A stretch of DNA of 64,000 nucleotides. Source: an uncultured Clostridia bacterium. Lineage in GTDB: Bacteria > Bacillota > Clostridia > Christensenellales > CAG-917. Location of the stretch: positions 45,940 to 109,939 of the forward strand of contig CALVKR010000006.1 in NCBI GenBank assembly GCA_944332995.1, given 5' to 3'. Positions 8,498 through 18,983 of the stretch are shown here, piece by piece. A program made the translations under genes and the position numbers. The notes under the pieces are model-generated. The model saw only the letters and a list, made by a program, of their open reading frames with translations. It did not search any database and was not told the DNA's origin. The number at the start of each line of letters is the position of its first letter. Position 1 is the stretch's first letter.

Positions 8498-8667
8498 TTT
8501 TGTTTATATTTTTTAAATTTTTTTCGATTTTAAACGCACACAGTTACAATAATTTAGCTTTTTTAATTCTGCCGATTTATATCACTACGGTTTGCCGCTG
8601 TTTGGGATATTTGACGTTTTCAGTCTATCTTTTACGGTATTGCTTTTACCTTCTTCGAAATATTGTC

Positions 8668-10443
8668 TTAAACTTTTGCAAACTGACTGTTGTACAGTGC
8701 GGCATAAAAACCGCCCTCGGCAATGAGGGAATCGTGAGTGCCTTGCTCGACAATCGTTCCGTTTTTCATAACGAGTATTTTATCCGCAGATTTTATCGTC
8801 GAAAGACGGTGCGCCACTATAAAGCTCGTTTTGTTTTGCGTGAGCTTTTGAAAAGCGCTTTGTATCAGCATTTCCGTCCTCGTATCGATAGAGGAAGTCG
8901 CTTCGTCCAGAATGAGCATTGGGGGAAGTGCGAGCATAACTCTCGTTATACAGAGAAGCTGTTTTTGTCCCTGCGAGAGCGTGAGCCCGTCCTCGCCTAT
9001 CACGGTATCGTAGCCGTCGGGCATCTGCATTATAAAGCCGTGCGAGTGCGCCGCCTTTGCCGCTTCGATTATCTCCTCGTCCGTTGCGCCCGGCTTGCCC
9101 ATAGAGATGTTTTCCTTTACCGTGCCGTGCTTTAGCCAGGTTTCTTGCAATACCATTCCGTTTTTTTTTCTGAGGCTGTGGCGTTTTAAATCTTTGACGT
9201 TGTTTCCGTCCACCTCGACCGAACCGCCGTTGACGTCGTAAAACCGCATGAGCAGGTTTATCAGCGTCGTCTTGCCGCAGCCTGTCGGTCCCACGATTGC
9301 CACCCTCTGTCCCGCCTTTACCGATACGTTGAGATTTTCAATCAGCGGCTTTGACTTTACGTAGGAAAAATCTATGTCTTTCAATTCGACGTTGCCTTCC
9401 ACCGCTTCTATTTCTTTTGTTCCGTCGTCCTCGGATTCTTCTTCGATGAGCTCAAACACTCTCGAGGCGCAGGCAAGCGCATTTTGAAATTCCGTCACTA
9501 CCTCGGATATTTCGTTAAACGGCTTGGTATATTGATTGGTATACGCCAAAAGCGTGACAAGCTGTCCGACCGTCAGCGCGACTATCGCACCGTCCGCCGA
9601 TATACAGGCAAACGCTCCGACAAGTGCGACTATGGCGTAAATGACCGAGTTGACAAAGCGTGTAGTCGGATTTGTCAGCGACGAGAAAAACACAGCTTTT
9701 AAAGAATGTTTGTAGAGTATATCGTTTGTCCTTTTGAAATCGTCGAGCGCCTCGTCCTCATGCGAAAACGCCTTGACCACCTTTTCGTTGGAAATCATTT
9801 CCTCGACGAAAGCGGTTTGATTTGCCCTCGACTCCGACTGAAGGTGAAACATTTTATATGAGTTTTTGGCTATAAACTTGGCTATGAAAAGCGACAGCGG
9901 AGTAAGCAGTGCCACCGCAAGTCCGATTATCCAATTTATGGAAATCATAAAAGCGAAGGTTGCGACAATGGTAACCACTCCCGTGAACAGCTGAGTGAAG
10001 CCTAAAAGCAATCCGTCGGCGAATTGCTCGACGTCGGATATGACTTTGTTTACCGTTTCGCCGTGGGCGTGCGAGTCGATATAGGATAACGGAAGTTTTG
10101 TTATCTTTCTTATCGCCCTCGCCCTGATATCTTTCGTGACGCTGTATGTGACTTTGTTGTTGATGACGTTCATGCACCACTGCAATATGCTGACGCCTGC
10201 CACCGCCGTCGCCACGATGATGATTATCTTTTTTATCAACGCAAAATTGACGTCGCCTTTTCCCACAATCCCGTCAATGGCGTCGCCCACCAATACGGGA
10301 ATTAAAAGCGTGAGTCCGACCACTCCGAGCGCCAAAAGCGTGGAGAGTGCGACAAGCCATTTATATCTGCCGACATAGCGCAAAACTTTTTTTATGGTAG
10401 AGGCTTTGGCTCCTTTAGTTTTTATCTTTTTTTCCTTTCCCAT
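8668..10443 (-). CDS. ABC exporter half-transporter, consensus-site subunit
   Basis: Type IV ABC exporter half, 591 residues: six membrane helices (residues 30-320) and an ATPase domain. Walker A is GPTGCGKTTL, Walker B LILDEATSS with the catalytic Glu, H-loop IVAHRLST. The signature motif is LSQGQ, not LSGGQ. Its ATG follows the stop of the partner gene directly (TAAATG), so the two form one translational unit and probably a heterodimer like LmrCD, BmrCD or TM287/288. Substrate unknown: drug, lipid or peptide export are all possible. Confidence 0.9.
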   Translation of the reverse strand: MGKEKKIKTKGAKASTIKKVLRYVGRYKWLVALSTLLALGVVGLTLLIPVLVGDAIDGIVGKGDVNFALIKKIIIIVATAVAGVSILQWCMNVINNKVTYSVTKDIRARAIRKITKLPLSYIDSHAHGETVNKVISDVEQFADGLLLGFTQLFTGVVTIVATFAFMISINWIIGLAVALLTPLSLFIAKFIAKNSYKMFHLQSESRANQTAFVEEMISNEKVVKAFSHEDEALDDFKRTNDILYKHSLKAVFFSSLTNPTTRFVNSVIYAIVALVGAFACISADGAIVALTVGQLVTLLAYTNQYTKPFNEISEVVTEFQNALACASRVFELIEEESEDDGTKEIEAVEGNVELKDIDFSYVKSKPLIENLNVSVKAGQRVAIVGPTGCGKTTLINLLMRFYDVNGGSVEVDGNNVKDLKRHSLRKKNGMVLQETWLKHGTVKENISMGKPGATDEEIIEAAKAAHSHGFIMQMPDGYDTVIGEDGLTLSQGQKQLLCITRVMLALPPMLILDEATSSIDTRTEMLIQSAFQKLTQNKTSFIVAHRLSTIKSADKILVMKNGTIVEQGTHDSLIAEGGFYAALYNSQFAKV

Positions 10444-12138
10444 TTAAGCCCCCGTTTGCGAATTGTAAATCTGCCTGTAAACCTCGCAGGTTTCCAAAAG
10501 TTTTTCGTGTTTACCCATGCCCACGACTTTTCCGCCGTCGAGCACTATGATTTTGTCGGCATACATTATAGACGACGTCCTCTGCGATACTATAAAGGTA
10601 GTGAGCCCCTTTAACTCTTTTAGTGCGCTCCTGAGTTTAAAATCCGTTCTGTAATCGAGAGCGGAAGCGGAATCGTCGAGTATTAAAATTTTGGGGTTTA
10701 AAACGAGTGCTCTTGCTATGGTAAGGCGCTGTTTTTGTCCGCCCGACAGATTTTGTCCGTTTTGCTCCACCATAAAGTCAAGGCCGCCCTTTAGCCTTAC
10801 TACCTCGTCCGCCTGCGCTACCTTGAGTGCTTTTTCTATTTCCTCGTCGCTCGCCTTTTTGCCGAAACACATATTGTCCCTTATAGTGCCCTTAAACAGA
10901 ACCGCCTTCTGAGGCACGACGCCTATGCTTTGACGGAGTTGTTCAAAATTTATATCGTTTACGTTTTCGCCGCCAATTAACACCTCGCCTTTTGTAGCCT
11001 CGTAAAATCTCGGCAACAAATTGACAAGGCTCGTTTTGCCGGAGCCTGTTCCGCCTATAACGCCTATTGTTTCGCCGCCCTTTGCTTTGAAGTTTACGTC
11101 CGCTACGGCATATCCGCCGCCGTTTTCGTAACGAAGGGATACGTTTTTAAACTCTATATCGAAGTTTTCGGGGAAGTCCCTTTCCCCCTTTTGTTCGTCG
11201 GGAACGATATCTAACACCGCCTGTATTCTGTGAGCGGAAGCGACCGCCTTGTTTAAACTGACTATAAGATTGGCGCATTTGATGAGCTCAATCAAAATCT
11301 GCGACATATAGTTGTATAGCGCAACGACCTCGCCCTGCGAAAGTGCGCCGTCGTATACCTTTATACCGCCCACGTATATAATGCAAATTATCGCCACGTT
11401 TATGACGGCAAACGTGAGCGGATTTAAAAGAGCGGATATCCTGCCCACCCTCTTTTGCATATTCGTCAGTTTTTCGTTTTTGGCGTCAAAGGTTTCTATC
11501 TCTTTATCCTCAAGACAAAACGCCCTGAGAACCCTTGCGCCCGTCAGGTTTTCCCTTGTGGATAATAGGACGTCGTCGACGTTTTTTTGCACCTTTTTAT
11601 ACATGGGAACGGAAAAGAACATTATCAAAAATATGACAAGCGACAGCACGGGAACGGCGGCAAGGAAAATATATCCCGATTGCACGTCTATCAAAAACGC
11701 CGCTATCATTGCGCCGAACACAACAAACGGCGAACGGAGCAAAAGCCTTAGCGTCAGGTTGATACCCGTCTGCACCTGGTTGGAATCGCTCGTCATTCTC
11801 GTTATCAGCGTTGCCGTGCCTATCGTGTCAAGCTGCGAATAGGAAAGTCTGCCTATGTGCCTGAACATCTCATAGCGCATACCCTTTGAAAATCCGACGG
11901 CGGCTTTTGCCGCAAAGTATTGCCCGAGCAGAGAAAACACAAGCCCCAAAACTCCGAAAGCGACAATGATGAGGCAGGCGTAAACGACGTAGGTTCTGTC
12001 GCCCGAGGGGATACCGACGTCGATAATTCTTGCAACGACCAACGGAACGATAAGCTCCATTATCGCCTCAAGCATTTTAAGTATCGGGCTTGCCGCCGCC
12101 TGCGCTCTATAACCTTTAATAAATGAAGAAAGTTTCAC
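10444..12138 (-). CDS. ABC exporter half-transporter, degenerate-site subunit
   Basis: 564 residues, six membrane helices (about 15-300) and an ATPase domain: Walker A GGTGSGKTSL, signature LSGGQKQR. Walker B ends LILDD, so the catalytic Glu is Asp, and the H-loop His is Gln (IVSQRTSS). Paired with the LSQGQ of the downstream subunit, this gives one degenerate and one consensus ATP site, the signature of asymmetric heterodimeric exporters. It starts with GTG at 12138, preceded by GGTGA. First gene of the pair. Confidence 0.9.
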   Translation of the reverse strand: MKLSSFIKGYRAQAAASPILKMLEAIMELIVPLVVARIIDVGIPSGDRTYVVYACLIIVAFGVLGLVFSLLGQYFAAKAAVGFSKGMRYEMFRHIGRLSYSQLDTIGTATLITRMTSDSNQVQTGINLTLRLLLRSPFVVFGAMIAAFLIDVQSGYIFLAAVPVLSLVIFLIMFFSVPMYKKVQKNVDDVLLSTRENLTGARVLRAFCLEDKEIETFDAKNEKLTNMQKRVGRISALLNPLTFAVINVAIICIIYVGGIKVYDGALSQGEVVALYNYMSQILIELIKCANLIVSLNKAVASAHRIQAVLDIVPDEQKGERDFPENFDIEFKNVSLRYENGGGYAVADVNFKAKGGETIGVIGGTGSGKTSLVNLLPRFYEATKGEVLIGGENVNDINFEQLRQSIGVVPQKAVLFKGTIRDNMCFGKKASDEEIEKALKVAQADEVVRLKGGLDFMVEQNGQNLSGGQKQRLTIARALVLNPKILILDDSASALDYRTDFKLRSALKELKGLTTFIVSQRTSSIMYADKIIVLDGGKVVGMGKHEKLLETCEVYRQIYNSQTGA

Positions 12139-12640
12139 GTTTCACCGCTTCGTTTGATTTTTTATATCATAACCTTAAATTGAAAAAAAGTAAAATCAAA
12201 ACGGTCACTTTTAAAAAGCATATGTTTCATTTTTACCGTGTTTTTATCCGTCATTTTATCCTTCATAAAAATTATTTCCTTTTAAATGAAATTTAGAGTG
12301 TTGTTATGCCGATTTTATCCGTTATTTTATTAAAATGCGTTGATAAAACTGTTTTATAACAAATAAAATTTATCTTGCGCTTTTCCTTTGTCTTGTATTC
12401 CGATTGCGTTGTAATTGCGATTGCTTTGCTTTTGACAGCCTTGCGCCTTTGTAAGGCGTTTGCACACGATTGCTTTAATCCGCTTTGCCATAAAAAAGCA
12501 TATAAAGGAAATTTTTTCTCTTTAAAGGTTTCTAATTCAAAATTTTTACGACTATAGCCTGTTTTATTTTATTTTCCCTTTAATTTATAAAACTTTTTTG
12601 AAATTTTATGATATAATCTTTTGCGAAATAAAATCATTTT
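12139..12640. other. A/T-rich divergent intergenic region
   Basis: About 500 bp between the leftward exporter operon and the rightward acetyltransferase pair; it must hold both promoters. TATAAT at 12613-12618 lies 33 nt before the acetyltransferase ATG. Near-repeats of TTTTATCCGT-type words occur around 12243-12330, and GCCTT/AAGGC could pair near 12440-12460. No convincing gene. Confidence 0.5.
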
Positions 12641-12651
12641 TGGAGATACGT

Positions 12652-13380
12652 ATGAATATAACCGATATGCTCGAAACCTTCGCCCGCCTCGCAGACGAGG
12701 GAATGAACGCAAAAAACACAGTTAAAGTTTTTAAAATGATAGGCATTGACGGCTATGACGAAAAGGCGATTGACTCTTTCGTTTTGTGGTCGGACTGCCT
12801 GCCCGTCTCGGACGATATGCCCTATACCCCCGAGCAGAGGAATTTGCATATCCTTTGGGAAAGCATCGACAGAGTGCCGCTCGGTATCAACGTGGCGTTT
12901 GCCATACCTTTCAGACAGATAATAGCAAAACACCTGTTCAAAAAATGCGGCGACGGATTTATAGCAAACGAGGGTTGCCGTTTTAACTACGGACACAATA
13001 TCGAGGTGGGCAAGAACGTGGCGTGGAATCACTGTTGCTACTTTGACGCCAAATGCTCAATCAAATTCGAGGACTATTCCATGATAACGGAATACACCAA
13101 AATATTTACCCATTCGCACTCGGAATCCGATCACACCGTCCGCTCGTATGCGCCCGTCGTTATCGGCGAGCACGCCAAGGTATATACCAACTGCACCGTC
13201 CTGCCGGGCGTAACGATAGGCAAAGGCGCCATAGTCGCCACGGGCAGCGTCGTATCAAAGAGCGTGGACGATTTCGCGCTCGTTGCCGGTATCCCTGCCA
13301 AACCGATAAGAGAGAGAAAAACGGAAGGCAAAGAGTTTTTTAACCACTACATGCTCAAAAACAATATGTTTCAAGTTTAA
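12652..13380 (+). CDS. Hexapeptide-repeat O-acetyltransferase (LacA/Maa/NodL-like)
   Basis: Acetyl-CoA-dependent acyltransferase with a left-handed beta-helix. 242 residues from the ATG at 12652, chosen because GGAG lies 8 nt upstream; an earlier in-frame ATG at 12598 lies before the -10 box. Residues 110-230 show hexapeptide turns (FNYGHNIEVGKNV, VVIGEHAKVYTNCTVLPGVTIGKGAIVATGSVV) and the usual closing AGIPAKPIRER. The catalytic His is probably in FTHSHSE. The N-terminal part (DMPYTPEQRNLHILWESIDRVPLG) is longer than in sugar acetyltransferases. Substrate unknown. Overlapped in function or regulation by the GNAT gene 2 bp downstream. Confidence 0.8.
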   Translation: MNITDMLETFARLADEGMNAKNTVKVFKMIGIDGYDEKAIDSFVLWSDCLPVSDDMPYTPEQRNLHILWESIDRVPLGINVAFAIPFRQIIAKHLFKKCGDGFIANEGCRFNYGHNIEVGKNVAWNHCCYFDAKCSIKFEDYSMITEYTKIFTHSHSESDHTVRSYAPVVIGEHAKVYTNCTVLPGVTIGKGAIVATGSVVSKSVDDFALVAGIPAKPIRERKTEGKEFFNHYMLKNNMFQV

Positions 13381-13382
13381 AT

Positions 13383-13874
13383 ATGCTGCTATCCTCGCTC
13401 AGATTTGAAAAACTCTCGCCTCGCCACCGTTCCGAGGTCATAGACATATACAATTACTACGTTTTGAACGACACGTCGGCGTTTAACGCCTCGGTGCTGT
13501 CGGACGGCGATTACGACTTGTTTATGCAAAGAAGCAAGACGGCGTATGCCATACTCTTAAACGACAAGACGATAGGTTTTTGCACTCTCGGCAATTTCCT
13601 CGGATTTTCCGCATTCGATAAAACGGCTACACTGTCGCTGTATATCGATCCCGTTTACACGGCAAAGGGTTACGGTTCGATAGCACTTGACAAGCTCGAG
13701 TGCGACGCAAGACGGCTTGGGATAAACTCGCTCGTTTCAATCGTGTCCTCGGACAACGAGGCGAGCTTAAACTTTCACCTCAAAAACGGATTTGCCGAAA
13801 GCGGCTATCTTGACGGCGTGGGCGAAAAATTCGGAAAAAGTTTCGGGCTTGTATATATGCAAAAAGTGCTTTAA
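13383..13874 (+). CDS. GNAT-family N-acetyltransferase
   Basis: 163 residues with the GNAT acetyl-CoA site: LSLYIDPVYTAKGYGSIALDKL (motif A around residues 89-110) and SDNEASLNFHLKNGF (motif B). Closest in layout to phosphinothricin-acetyltransferase-like proteins. The ATG lies 2 bp after the previous stop with no ribosome binding site, so translation is probably coupled. Substrate unknown. Confidence 0.8.
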   Translation: MLLSSLRFEKLSPRHRSEVIDIYNYYVLNDTSAFNASVLSDGDYDLFMQRSKTAYAILLNDKTIGFCTLGNFLGFSAFDKTATLSLYIDPVYTAKGYGSIALDKLECDARRLGINSLVSIVSSDNEASLNFHLKNGFAESGYLDGVGEKFGKSFGLVYMQKVL

Positions 13875-13994
13875 ATCAAAATCAAATTCCGCTAAAAATA
13901 TTTAAATTCTTAAAAGAGCAAAAATTTTTCTCAATTATCCTTTTGTATATCTATAAACCTCATATTCAAAACGGAAAAGACAATTTAACCGCAT

Positions 13995-14028
13995 AAAAAA
14001 AATGAAGCGACAGCTTCATTTTTTTTCT
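13995..14028. terminator. Bidirectional terminator
   Basis: A-run, AATGAAGC-GACA-GCTTCATT, then a T-run. It sits between the converging GNAT gene (+) and cysS (-) and can serve both. Confidence 0.88.
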
Positions 14029-14141
14029 ATGATTTTATTGTTGCCCAAAACTTATCTCTGATATGTCATCGATACTGTTTCAAATCAAAGCTTAATTATG
14101 ACGTCAATATCGCTTGGCAGATTAAGTTTATAAACCCGACT

Positions 14142-15527
14142 TTATGCCTTTTCCACTACGGCGCCGTCTTTGGTGTCCTTGACGGTATAGCCGAGCTTTA
14201 AAATTTCATCTCTTATCCTGTCCGCTTCCGCCCAATTCTTTTCCGCTTTGGCTTGCTTTCTTTTTTCGACAAGCTCGAATACTTCGGCAGGAATTTCCTC
14301 TTTTGACTCGTCTTTCAAGACCGCCGACGGCTCGTCTTTAAAGAGTCCCAAAAGCGAATAGGTATTTTTTATCTGATTTAAAATCGCCGCCGCTTCGTCG
14401 ATATTTCCGTTTAATGCCGCTTTGGCACTCTTGAAATATTTAAACAGATTTGAAAGCGCCTTTGCCGTGTTGAAGTCGTCGTCCATCGCCTCGTTGAATT
14501 CGTCGTCGATAGATTTATATTCGCCCCTTAAAGCCGCGCCCTTGTCGGCAAGCGATTTATACACGCCGTAAAAATCCGAAACGTGCTTTTGCGCTTCGGA
14601 AAACAGCTCGTCGGTAAGATTTATATCATTGCGGTAGTTGGTTTCCAAAAGGGCGAATTTTATGACCTCACGGTGATATTTGGCGATTAAGTCCGCACCC
14701 AACAGCGAATTGCCGAGCGACTTTGACATCTTCTGCCCGTTGACTTTTATGAGCCCGTTGTGTATCCAATATTTGGCGAACTGCTTGCCCGTCAACGCTT
14801 CCGTCTGAGCAATCTCGTTTTCGTGGTGCGGAAAGATAAGATCTCTGCCGCCGCCGTGAATATCTATCTGCTCGCCGAAAGCCTCCATGTTCATAGCGGA
14901 GCACTCGATATGCCAACCCGGTCTGCCGTCGCCCCACGGGCTTTTCCAGAATATCTCGCCCTCTTTTGCGCTTTTCCACAGGGCGAAGTCGAGAGCGTTT
15001 TTCTTTTGCTCGTCGTTTTCCACTCTGACGCCGTTTAAAGCGTCCTCGAGATTGCGGTGCGACAGTTTGCCGTAACCGCCGAAGGAATCGACGGCAAAAT
15101 ACACGTCGCCTTTCGGCGTGACGTAAGCGTGATTTTTTTCTATGAGTTTTTTGATAAACTCGATAATGTTTCCTATATTGCAGGTAGCTTTAAGCCAGAC
15201 GTTTGGCTCGTCTATCTGATATTCCTTCATTAAGGCGTCGATTTTTTCTATCATTTCGGCGGCGTATGCGTCCGCTTTGACGTGAAGCTCGTTTGCCTTG
15301 TTGATTATCTTATCGTCGACGTCGGTATAGTTTCTGGCGTATGTAACGTCGTAGCCGCTCTTTACGAGATATTTTCTTATAATATCGTAGATGAGCGCCT
15401 GATAGATATGTCCGACGTGAGCGTCACCCGAAACGGTGATACCGCAGGCGTACATTTTGACTTTGTTGCCGTCCATCGGCTTGAATTCTTCTTTTCTTCC
15501 CGAAAGCGTGTTGTAGATTTTAAGCAT
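14142..15527 (-). CDS. cysS: Cysteinyl-tRNA synthetase
   Basis: Charges tRNA-Cys; class I synthetase, 461 residues. Early CGITVSGDAHVGHIYQ carries the HIGH-type motif together with the zinc-ligand Cys28; the second zinc/Cys region is GWHIECSAMN; HGGGRDLIFPHHENE and KMSKSLGN complete the active site. Its ATG follows the cysE stop directly (TAAATG). Adjacent to cysE as in many Bacillota, joining cysteine synthesis with cysteine use. Confidence 0.96.
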   Translation of the reverse strand: MLKIYNTLSGRKEEFKPMDGNKVKMYACGITVSGDAHVGHIYQALIYDIIRKYLVKSGYDVTYARNYTDVDDKIINKANELHVKADAYAAEMIEKIDALMKEYQIDEPNVWLKATCNIGNIIEFIKKLIEKNHAYVTPKGDVYFAVDSFGGYGKLSHRNLEDALNGVRVENDEQKKNALDFALWKSAKEGEIFWKSPWGDGRPGWHIECSAMNMEAFGEQIDIHGGGRDLIFPHHENEIAQTEALTGKQFAKYWIHNGLIKVNGQKMSKSLGNSLLGADLIAKYHREVIKFALLETNYRNDINLTDELFSEAQKHVSDFYGVYKSLADKGAALRGEYKSIDDEFNEAMDDDFNTAKALSNLFKYFKSAKAALNGNIDEAAAILNQIKNTYSLLGLFKDEPSAVLKDESKEEIPAEVFELVEKRKQAKAEKNWAEADRIRDEILKLGYTVKDTKDGAVVEKA

Positions 15528-16232
15528 TTATTTTTCCTCTTTGCCGATAGGCTTTTCCGCTTCGGCGAAAAATTCCTTTGAGTCGGATTGCACGGACACG
15601 GTTTTTATGCCGCACTTTTTCTCGAGTTCGACAATCCTGGAGTTTAAACGTCTGAATTCTTCCAAAATGGGGTCGGGAAGCAAAATCTGATTCATATCCG
15701 AAACCCTCTCGCCGTCCTGTTTGACTATCCTGCCCGGGACTCCTACGACGGTGCAATAAGGCGGAACGGATTTGAGCACAACGCTGCCCGAACCTATCTT
15801 GCTGCCCTTGCCTATCGTGAGCGGACCCAAAACCTTTGCGCCGCAAGAAATCATGACGTCGTCCTCGATGGTGGGGTGACGCTTTCCGACGTCCTTTCCC
15901 GTACCGCCCAAGGTAACGCCCTGATAAATGACTACGTTGTTGCCTATCTCGCAGGTTTCGCCTATTACCACTCCGCTGCCGTGGTCGATAAACACGCCGT
16001 ATCCTATTTTGGCGGCAGGGTGAATTTCGATACCCGTTTTGCGTCTTGCCTTAGCCGATATGTAACGAGCCATGCATTTCATGCCCCTTTCGTAATACCA
16101 ATGGGCATAGCGGTAAGCCTTTATCGCCTTATATCCGCTGTAATAACGTTTGACGCAATAAATGCTCGTAGCGGCAGGGTCTTTCTCCATTGCCGCTTTG
16201 AGGTCGAGCTTTAACATCTCTTTTATTGACAT
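15528..16232 (-). CDS. cysE: Serine O-acetyltransferase
   Basis: First step of cysteine synthesis: L-serine plus acetyl-CoA to O-acetylserine. 234 residues from the ATG at 16232, one base after the ftsH stop. The frame runs further upstream through ftsH, but those residues are a Lys/Arg-rich shadow; MSIKEMLKLDLKAAMEKDPAA matches the usual N-terminus. ATG at 16250 is the alternative. The hexapeptide beta-helix includes EIHPAAKIGYGVFIDHGSGVVIGE and GKRHPTIEDDVMISCGAKVLG, with conserved active-site Asp-His. The tail of about 55 residues has coiled-coil character. Confidence 0.93.
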   Translation of the reverse strand: MSIKEMLKLDLKAAMEKDPAATSIYCVKRYYSGYKAIKAYRYAHWYYERGMKCMARYISAKARRKTGIEIHPAAKIGYGVFIDHGSGVVIGETCEIGNNVVIYQGVTLGGTGKDVGKRHPTIEDDVMISCGAKVLGPLTIGKGSKIGSGSVVLKSVPPYCTVVGVPGRIVKQDGERVSDMNQILLPDPILEEFRRLNSRIVELEKKCGIKTVSVQSDSKEFFAEAEKPIGKEEK

Positions 16233-16233
16233 T

Positions 16234-18210
16234 TTATTCTTTTGGCTCATTATCCTTATCTGCCTTCTTTTCCGCCTTTTTTTGCTTGGGCTTTTCCTCT
16301 TTGCTTTCGCCCTCGGCGATATCCGACGCACTCTCTGCCGAACTGTCGATGTCCGTCTTGACGATATCCGCCTTATCTTCCTGTGCCTTGCCCTCGCCGA
16401 AAAGCTCGTCCACTTCGTTTGCGAAAATGGTTTCCTTTTCAAAGAGAATCTTTACCATTTTGTCGAGAATATCTCTGTTTTCTTTCAAAATGGTTATCGC
16501 CCTTTCGTGTGCCTCGTCAAGTATGGCCTTGATTTCCGCATCGATTTTTGCGGCAACGGCGTCGGAATAGTTTACCTGAGTCTGAAAGTCTCTGCCGATA
16601 AACACTTCCTGCGACGAGCCGAGATGCATGGTTCCGATATTTTTGGACATACCCCATTCCGTCACCATTTTACGGGCGATAGAGGTTGCCCTTTGAATAT
16701 CGTTTGATGCGCCCGTAGTAACGTCTTTTATGACGAGCTCTTCTGCGGCTCGTCCGCCGAGCATCATGGCGATTGTGTCGCACAGTTTATTATACGTCAT
16801 ATGCATATCGTCTGTTTCCGGCAATGTGATGGTATAACCTGCCGCCATACCTCTCGGTATGATTGAGACTTCGTGCACGTCGTCGCAATATTTAAGTCTT
16901 TTGGCGCAGATAGCGTGTCCCGACTCGTGATAGGCGGTGATACGCTTGTCAAACTGAGTGACGACTCTGCTCTTTTTGGCAGGACCTGCTATGACCTTGT
17001 TTATCGCCTCGTTGATATCTGCCATTTCAATGACTTTTCTGTCTGCGCGGGCAGCAAGGATTGCAGCCTCGTTCAATAGGTTTTCGATATCGGCACCCGT
17101 AAAGCCTACGGTAAGGCGGGCGATAGCTTTGAAGTCGATTTCGGGAGAGAGAGGCTTGTTGCGTGAGTGGACTTTAAAGATTTCCTCTCTGCCCTTGACG
17201 TCGGGAGTGTTGACGAAAATCTGTCTGTCAAATCTGCCCGGCCTCATGAGAGCGGGGTCGAGTATATCGGCACGGTTGGTTGCCGCCATAACAATTATCG
17301 AATCGTTCGACTCGAAGCCGTCCATCTGAACGAGAAGCTGGTTGAGCGTTTGCTCCCTTTCGTCGTTTCCGCCGCCGAGACCTGCGCCTCTCTGACGTCC
17401 GACTGCGTCGATTTCGTCAATGAATATGATACACGGCATATTCTTTTTGGCTTGGTCGAAAAGGTCTCTTACTCTCGAAGCACCGACGCCTACGAACATT
17501 TCGACAAAATCGGAACCGCTGAGCGAGAAGAACGGCACGTTGGCTTCGCCTGCTACCGCCTTGGCAAACAGAGTTTTACCCGTTCCCGGAGGTCCTACGA
17601 GCAATACGCCCTTGGGCACTCTTGCGCCTATTTCTCTGAACTTTTTGCTGTCTCTTAAAAAGTCGACAATTTCTTTTAATTCCTCTTTTTCTTCCTCGGC
17701 TCCGGCTACGTCGGTAAAGCGAACTTTGACGTTTTGCGCCATGTTGGCTTTAGTCTTTCCGAAGCTGAACGCCTTATTGCCCGCTCCGCCCGATTGCTTA
17801 AACAGCATGATGAAAAACACGATAAGCAGCACAAGTGCTATCGCAGGAACGATAAGCGAAAAAATCGTGCTCGAGGTGGACGGATTGTCGTAGACAATGA
17901 CCGCTTTTACGGCAGGCGGCGTGTCCGATTCGTATACGGATTTATACACCTCGTAAAACTGACTTCTTGAATCTATATAGCAATACGCATTCTTTTTGTT
18001 GGAATCAACGTATTCGATATCGACTCTGTAATTTCCCGAGAGCGTCAACGTCTTTACCTCGCCCGCTTTCATGCTTGCTATCAAGCTGTTTTCCTTTCCG
18101 TCGAAACTTATTTCGTTTCTGTTGGTCAAGGTAACGGACAAAATGATTGCAACGACAATTAAAACCGCCGCAATCGTGATTATCAACGCCCTTCTTCCTG
18201 TTGCGTTCAT
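16234..18210 (-). CDS. ftsH: ATP-dependent zinc metalloprotease FtsH
   Basis: Membrane-anchored AAA+ protease for quality control, 658 residues. Two membrane helices (about 8-28 and 115-138) flank an extracytoplasmic domain. The AAA+ domain shows GPPGTGKT, Walker [12 protein letters not shown], and SRH with [11 protein letters not shown]. The zinc protease motif is HESGH. The C-terminal 60 residues are a charged Glu/Lys-rich tail. Ribosome binding site AAGGAGG, 5 nt before the ATG. It is the first gene of an ftsH-cysE-cysS run with no gaps. Confidence 0.97.
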   Translation of the reverse strand: MNATGRRALIITIAAVLIVVAIILSVTLTNRNEISFDGKENSLIASMKAGEVKTLTLSGNYRVDIEYVDSNKKNAYCYIDSRSQFYEVYKSVYESDTPPAVKAVIVYDNPSTSSTIFSLIVPAIALVLLIVFFIMLFKQSGGAGNKAFSFGKTKANMAQNVKVRFTDVAGAEEEKEELKEIVDFLRDSKKFREIGARVPKGVLLVGPPGTGKTLFAKAVAGEANVPFFSLSGSDFVEMFVGVGASRVRDLFDQAKKNMPCIIFIDEIDAVGRQRGAGLGGGNDEREQTLNQLLVQMDGFESNDSIIVMAATNRADILDPALMRPGRFDRQIFVNTPDVKGREEIFKVHSRNKPLSPEIDFKAIARLTVGFTGADIENLLNEAAILAARADRKVIEMADINEAINKVIAGPAKKSRVVTQFDKRITAYHESGHAICAKRLKYCDDVHEVSIIPRGMAAGYTITLPETDDMHMTYNKLCDTIAMMLGGRAAEELVIKDVTTGASNDIQRATSIARKMVTEWGMSKNIGTMHLGSSQEVFIGRDFQTQVNYSDAVAAKIDAEIKAILDEAHERAITILKENRDILDKMVKILFEKETIFANEVDELFGEGKAQEDKADIVKTDIDSSAESASDIAEGESKEEKPKQKKAEKKADKDNEPKE

Positions 18211-18293
18211 TATTCCTCCTTAGCCTTTAGGGGGCAAAGTTATAAACTTTAAATCAAATAGGTATTATATCAATATTCGTGCAATTCGTCAAC

Positions 18294-18764
18294 TTATTCA
18301 CATTCTTTGGCAAAAGCCCGCTTTTGAGCAAAAATAAAAGATGTGTAAATCGCTTTGGCGATCCTTTCGGACATATCGCAGACGAGATTGAAATCTGCGC
18401 TCAAAAGATTAGTAAGAGTGTCGCCGTCACGAGGAGCGACTATCCCCAAAATTCCTATATCTCCATAAGATTCGGCAGTATTGTCGAGAGCGGCTTTTGG
18501 TCGGACGCTCTCTTTTATCACTATCTTGCCCACGTCCTCGCTTTTGCCGACGCAGGCGTCCACGGCAATGACGATACTGCCTTGATGAACGGAACGTATC
18601 ATCTCGAGCGTGGAGTTTATTTTTTTTGCGTTTATTTCGTCGTTTAAATCGCCGTAAACGAATGTCTTTATATCGTATTTTTCCTTGAGAGCGGTCCCCA
18701 CCATGGGTGCTAACGAATCGCCCGTAACTTCGCTCGTGCCGAAACAAACAATAACTATTTCCAT
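18294..18764 (-). CDS. yyaC: Sporulation protein YyaC (putative spore protease family)
   Basis: 156 residues from the ATG at 18764, picked because GGAGG stands 6 nt upstream; an earlier in-frame ATG lacks one. The opening VIVCFGTSEVTGDSLAPMVGT matches the YyaC family pattern (G-T-x-x-x-T-G-D-x-L-x-P-x-V-G), which resembles GPR/HybD-type peptidases, and VIAVDACVGKSEDVG continues it. Known in sporulating Bacillota as a sporulation gene close to parB near the origin; its exact role is unsettled. Single gene upstream of the ftsH promoter region. Confidence 0.88.
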   Translation of the reverse strand: MEIVIVCFGTSEVTGDSLAPMVGTALKEKYDIKTFVYGDLNDEINAKKINSTLEMIRSVHQGSIVIAVDACVGKSEDVGKIVIKESVRPKAALDNTAESYGDIGILGIVAPRDGDTLTNLLSADFNLVCDMSERIAKAIYTSFIFAQKRAFAKECE

Positions 18765-18983
18765 ATTTTCCTCCGCATACATTATTGCCAAAGGAAAATT
18801 TTTCAATCACGCCAAAAAGAGTTTATAAAAATATTTGCACGGCGGTCAAACGTAACCGCAACGAAAAAGCAATCGGTTTGATTGCCGTTACGCCGGTTGG
18901 CTCATAAGTTTAATGTGATAAATTATAGCTTAAACGATTAAAAACAGCTTAAATAATACTCCTTTTGCGATTTTTTTCAAATT

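Noticed and set aside
12375..12557. 60-codon frame upstream of the acetyltransferase
   Set aside because: No ribosome binding site, low complexity, lies in promoter region.
16233..16442. N-terminal extension of cysE into ftsH
   Set aside because: Lys/Arg/Ser-rich shadow of the ftsH tail; family N-terminus begins at 16232.
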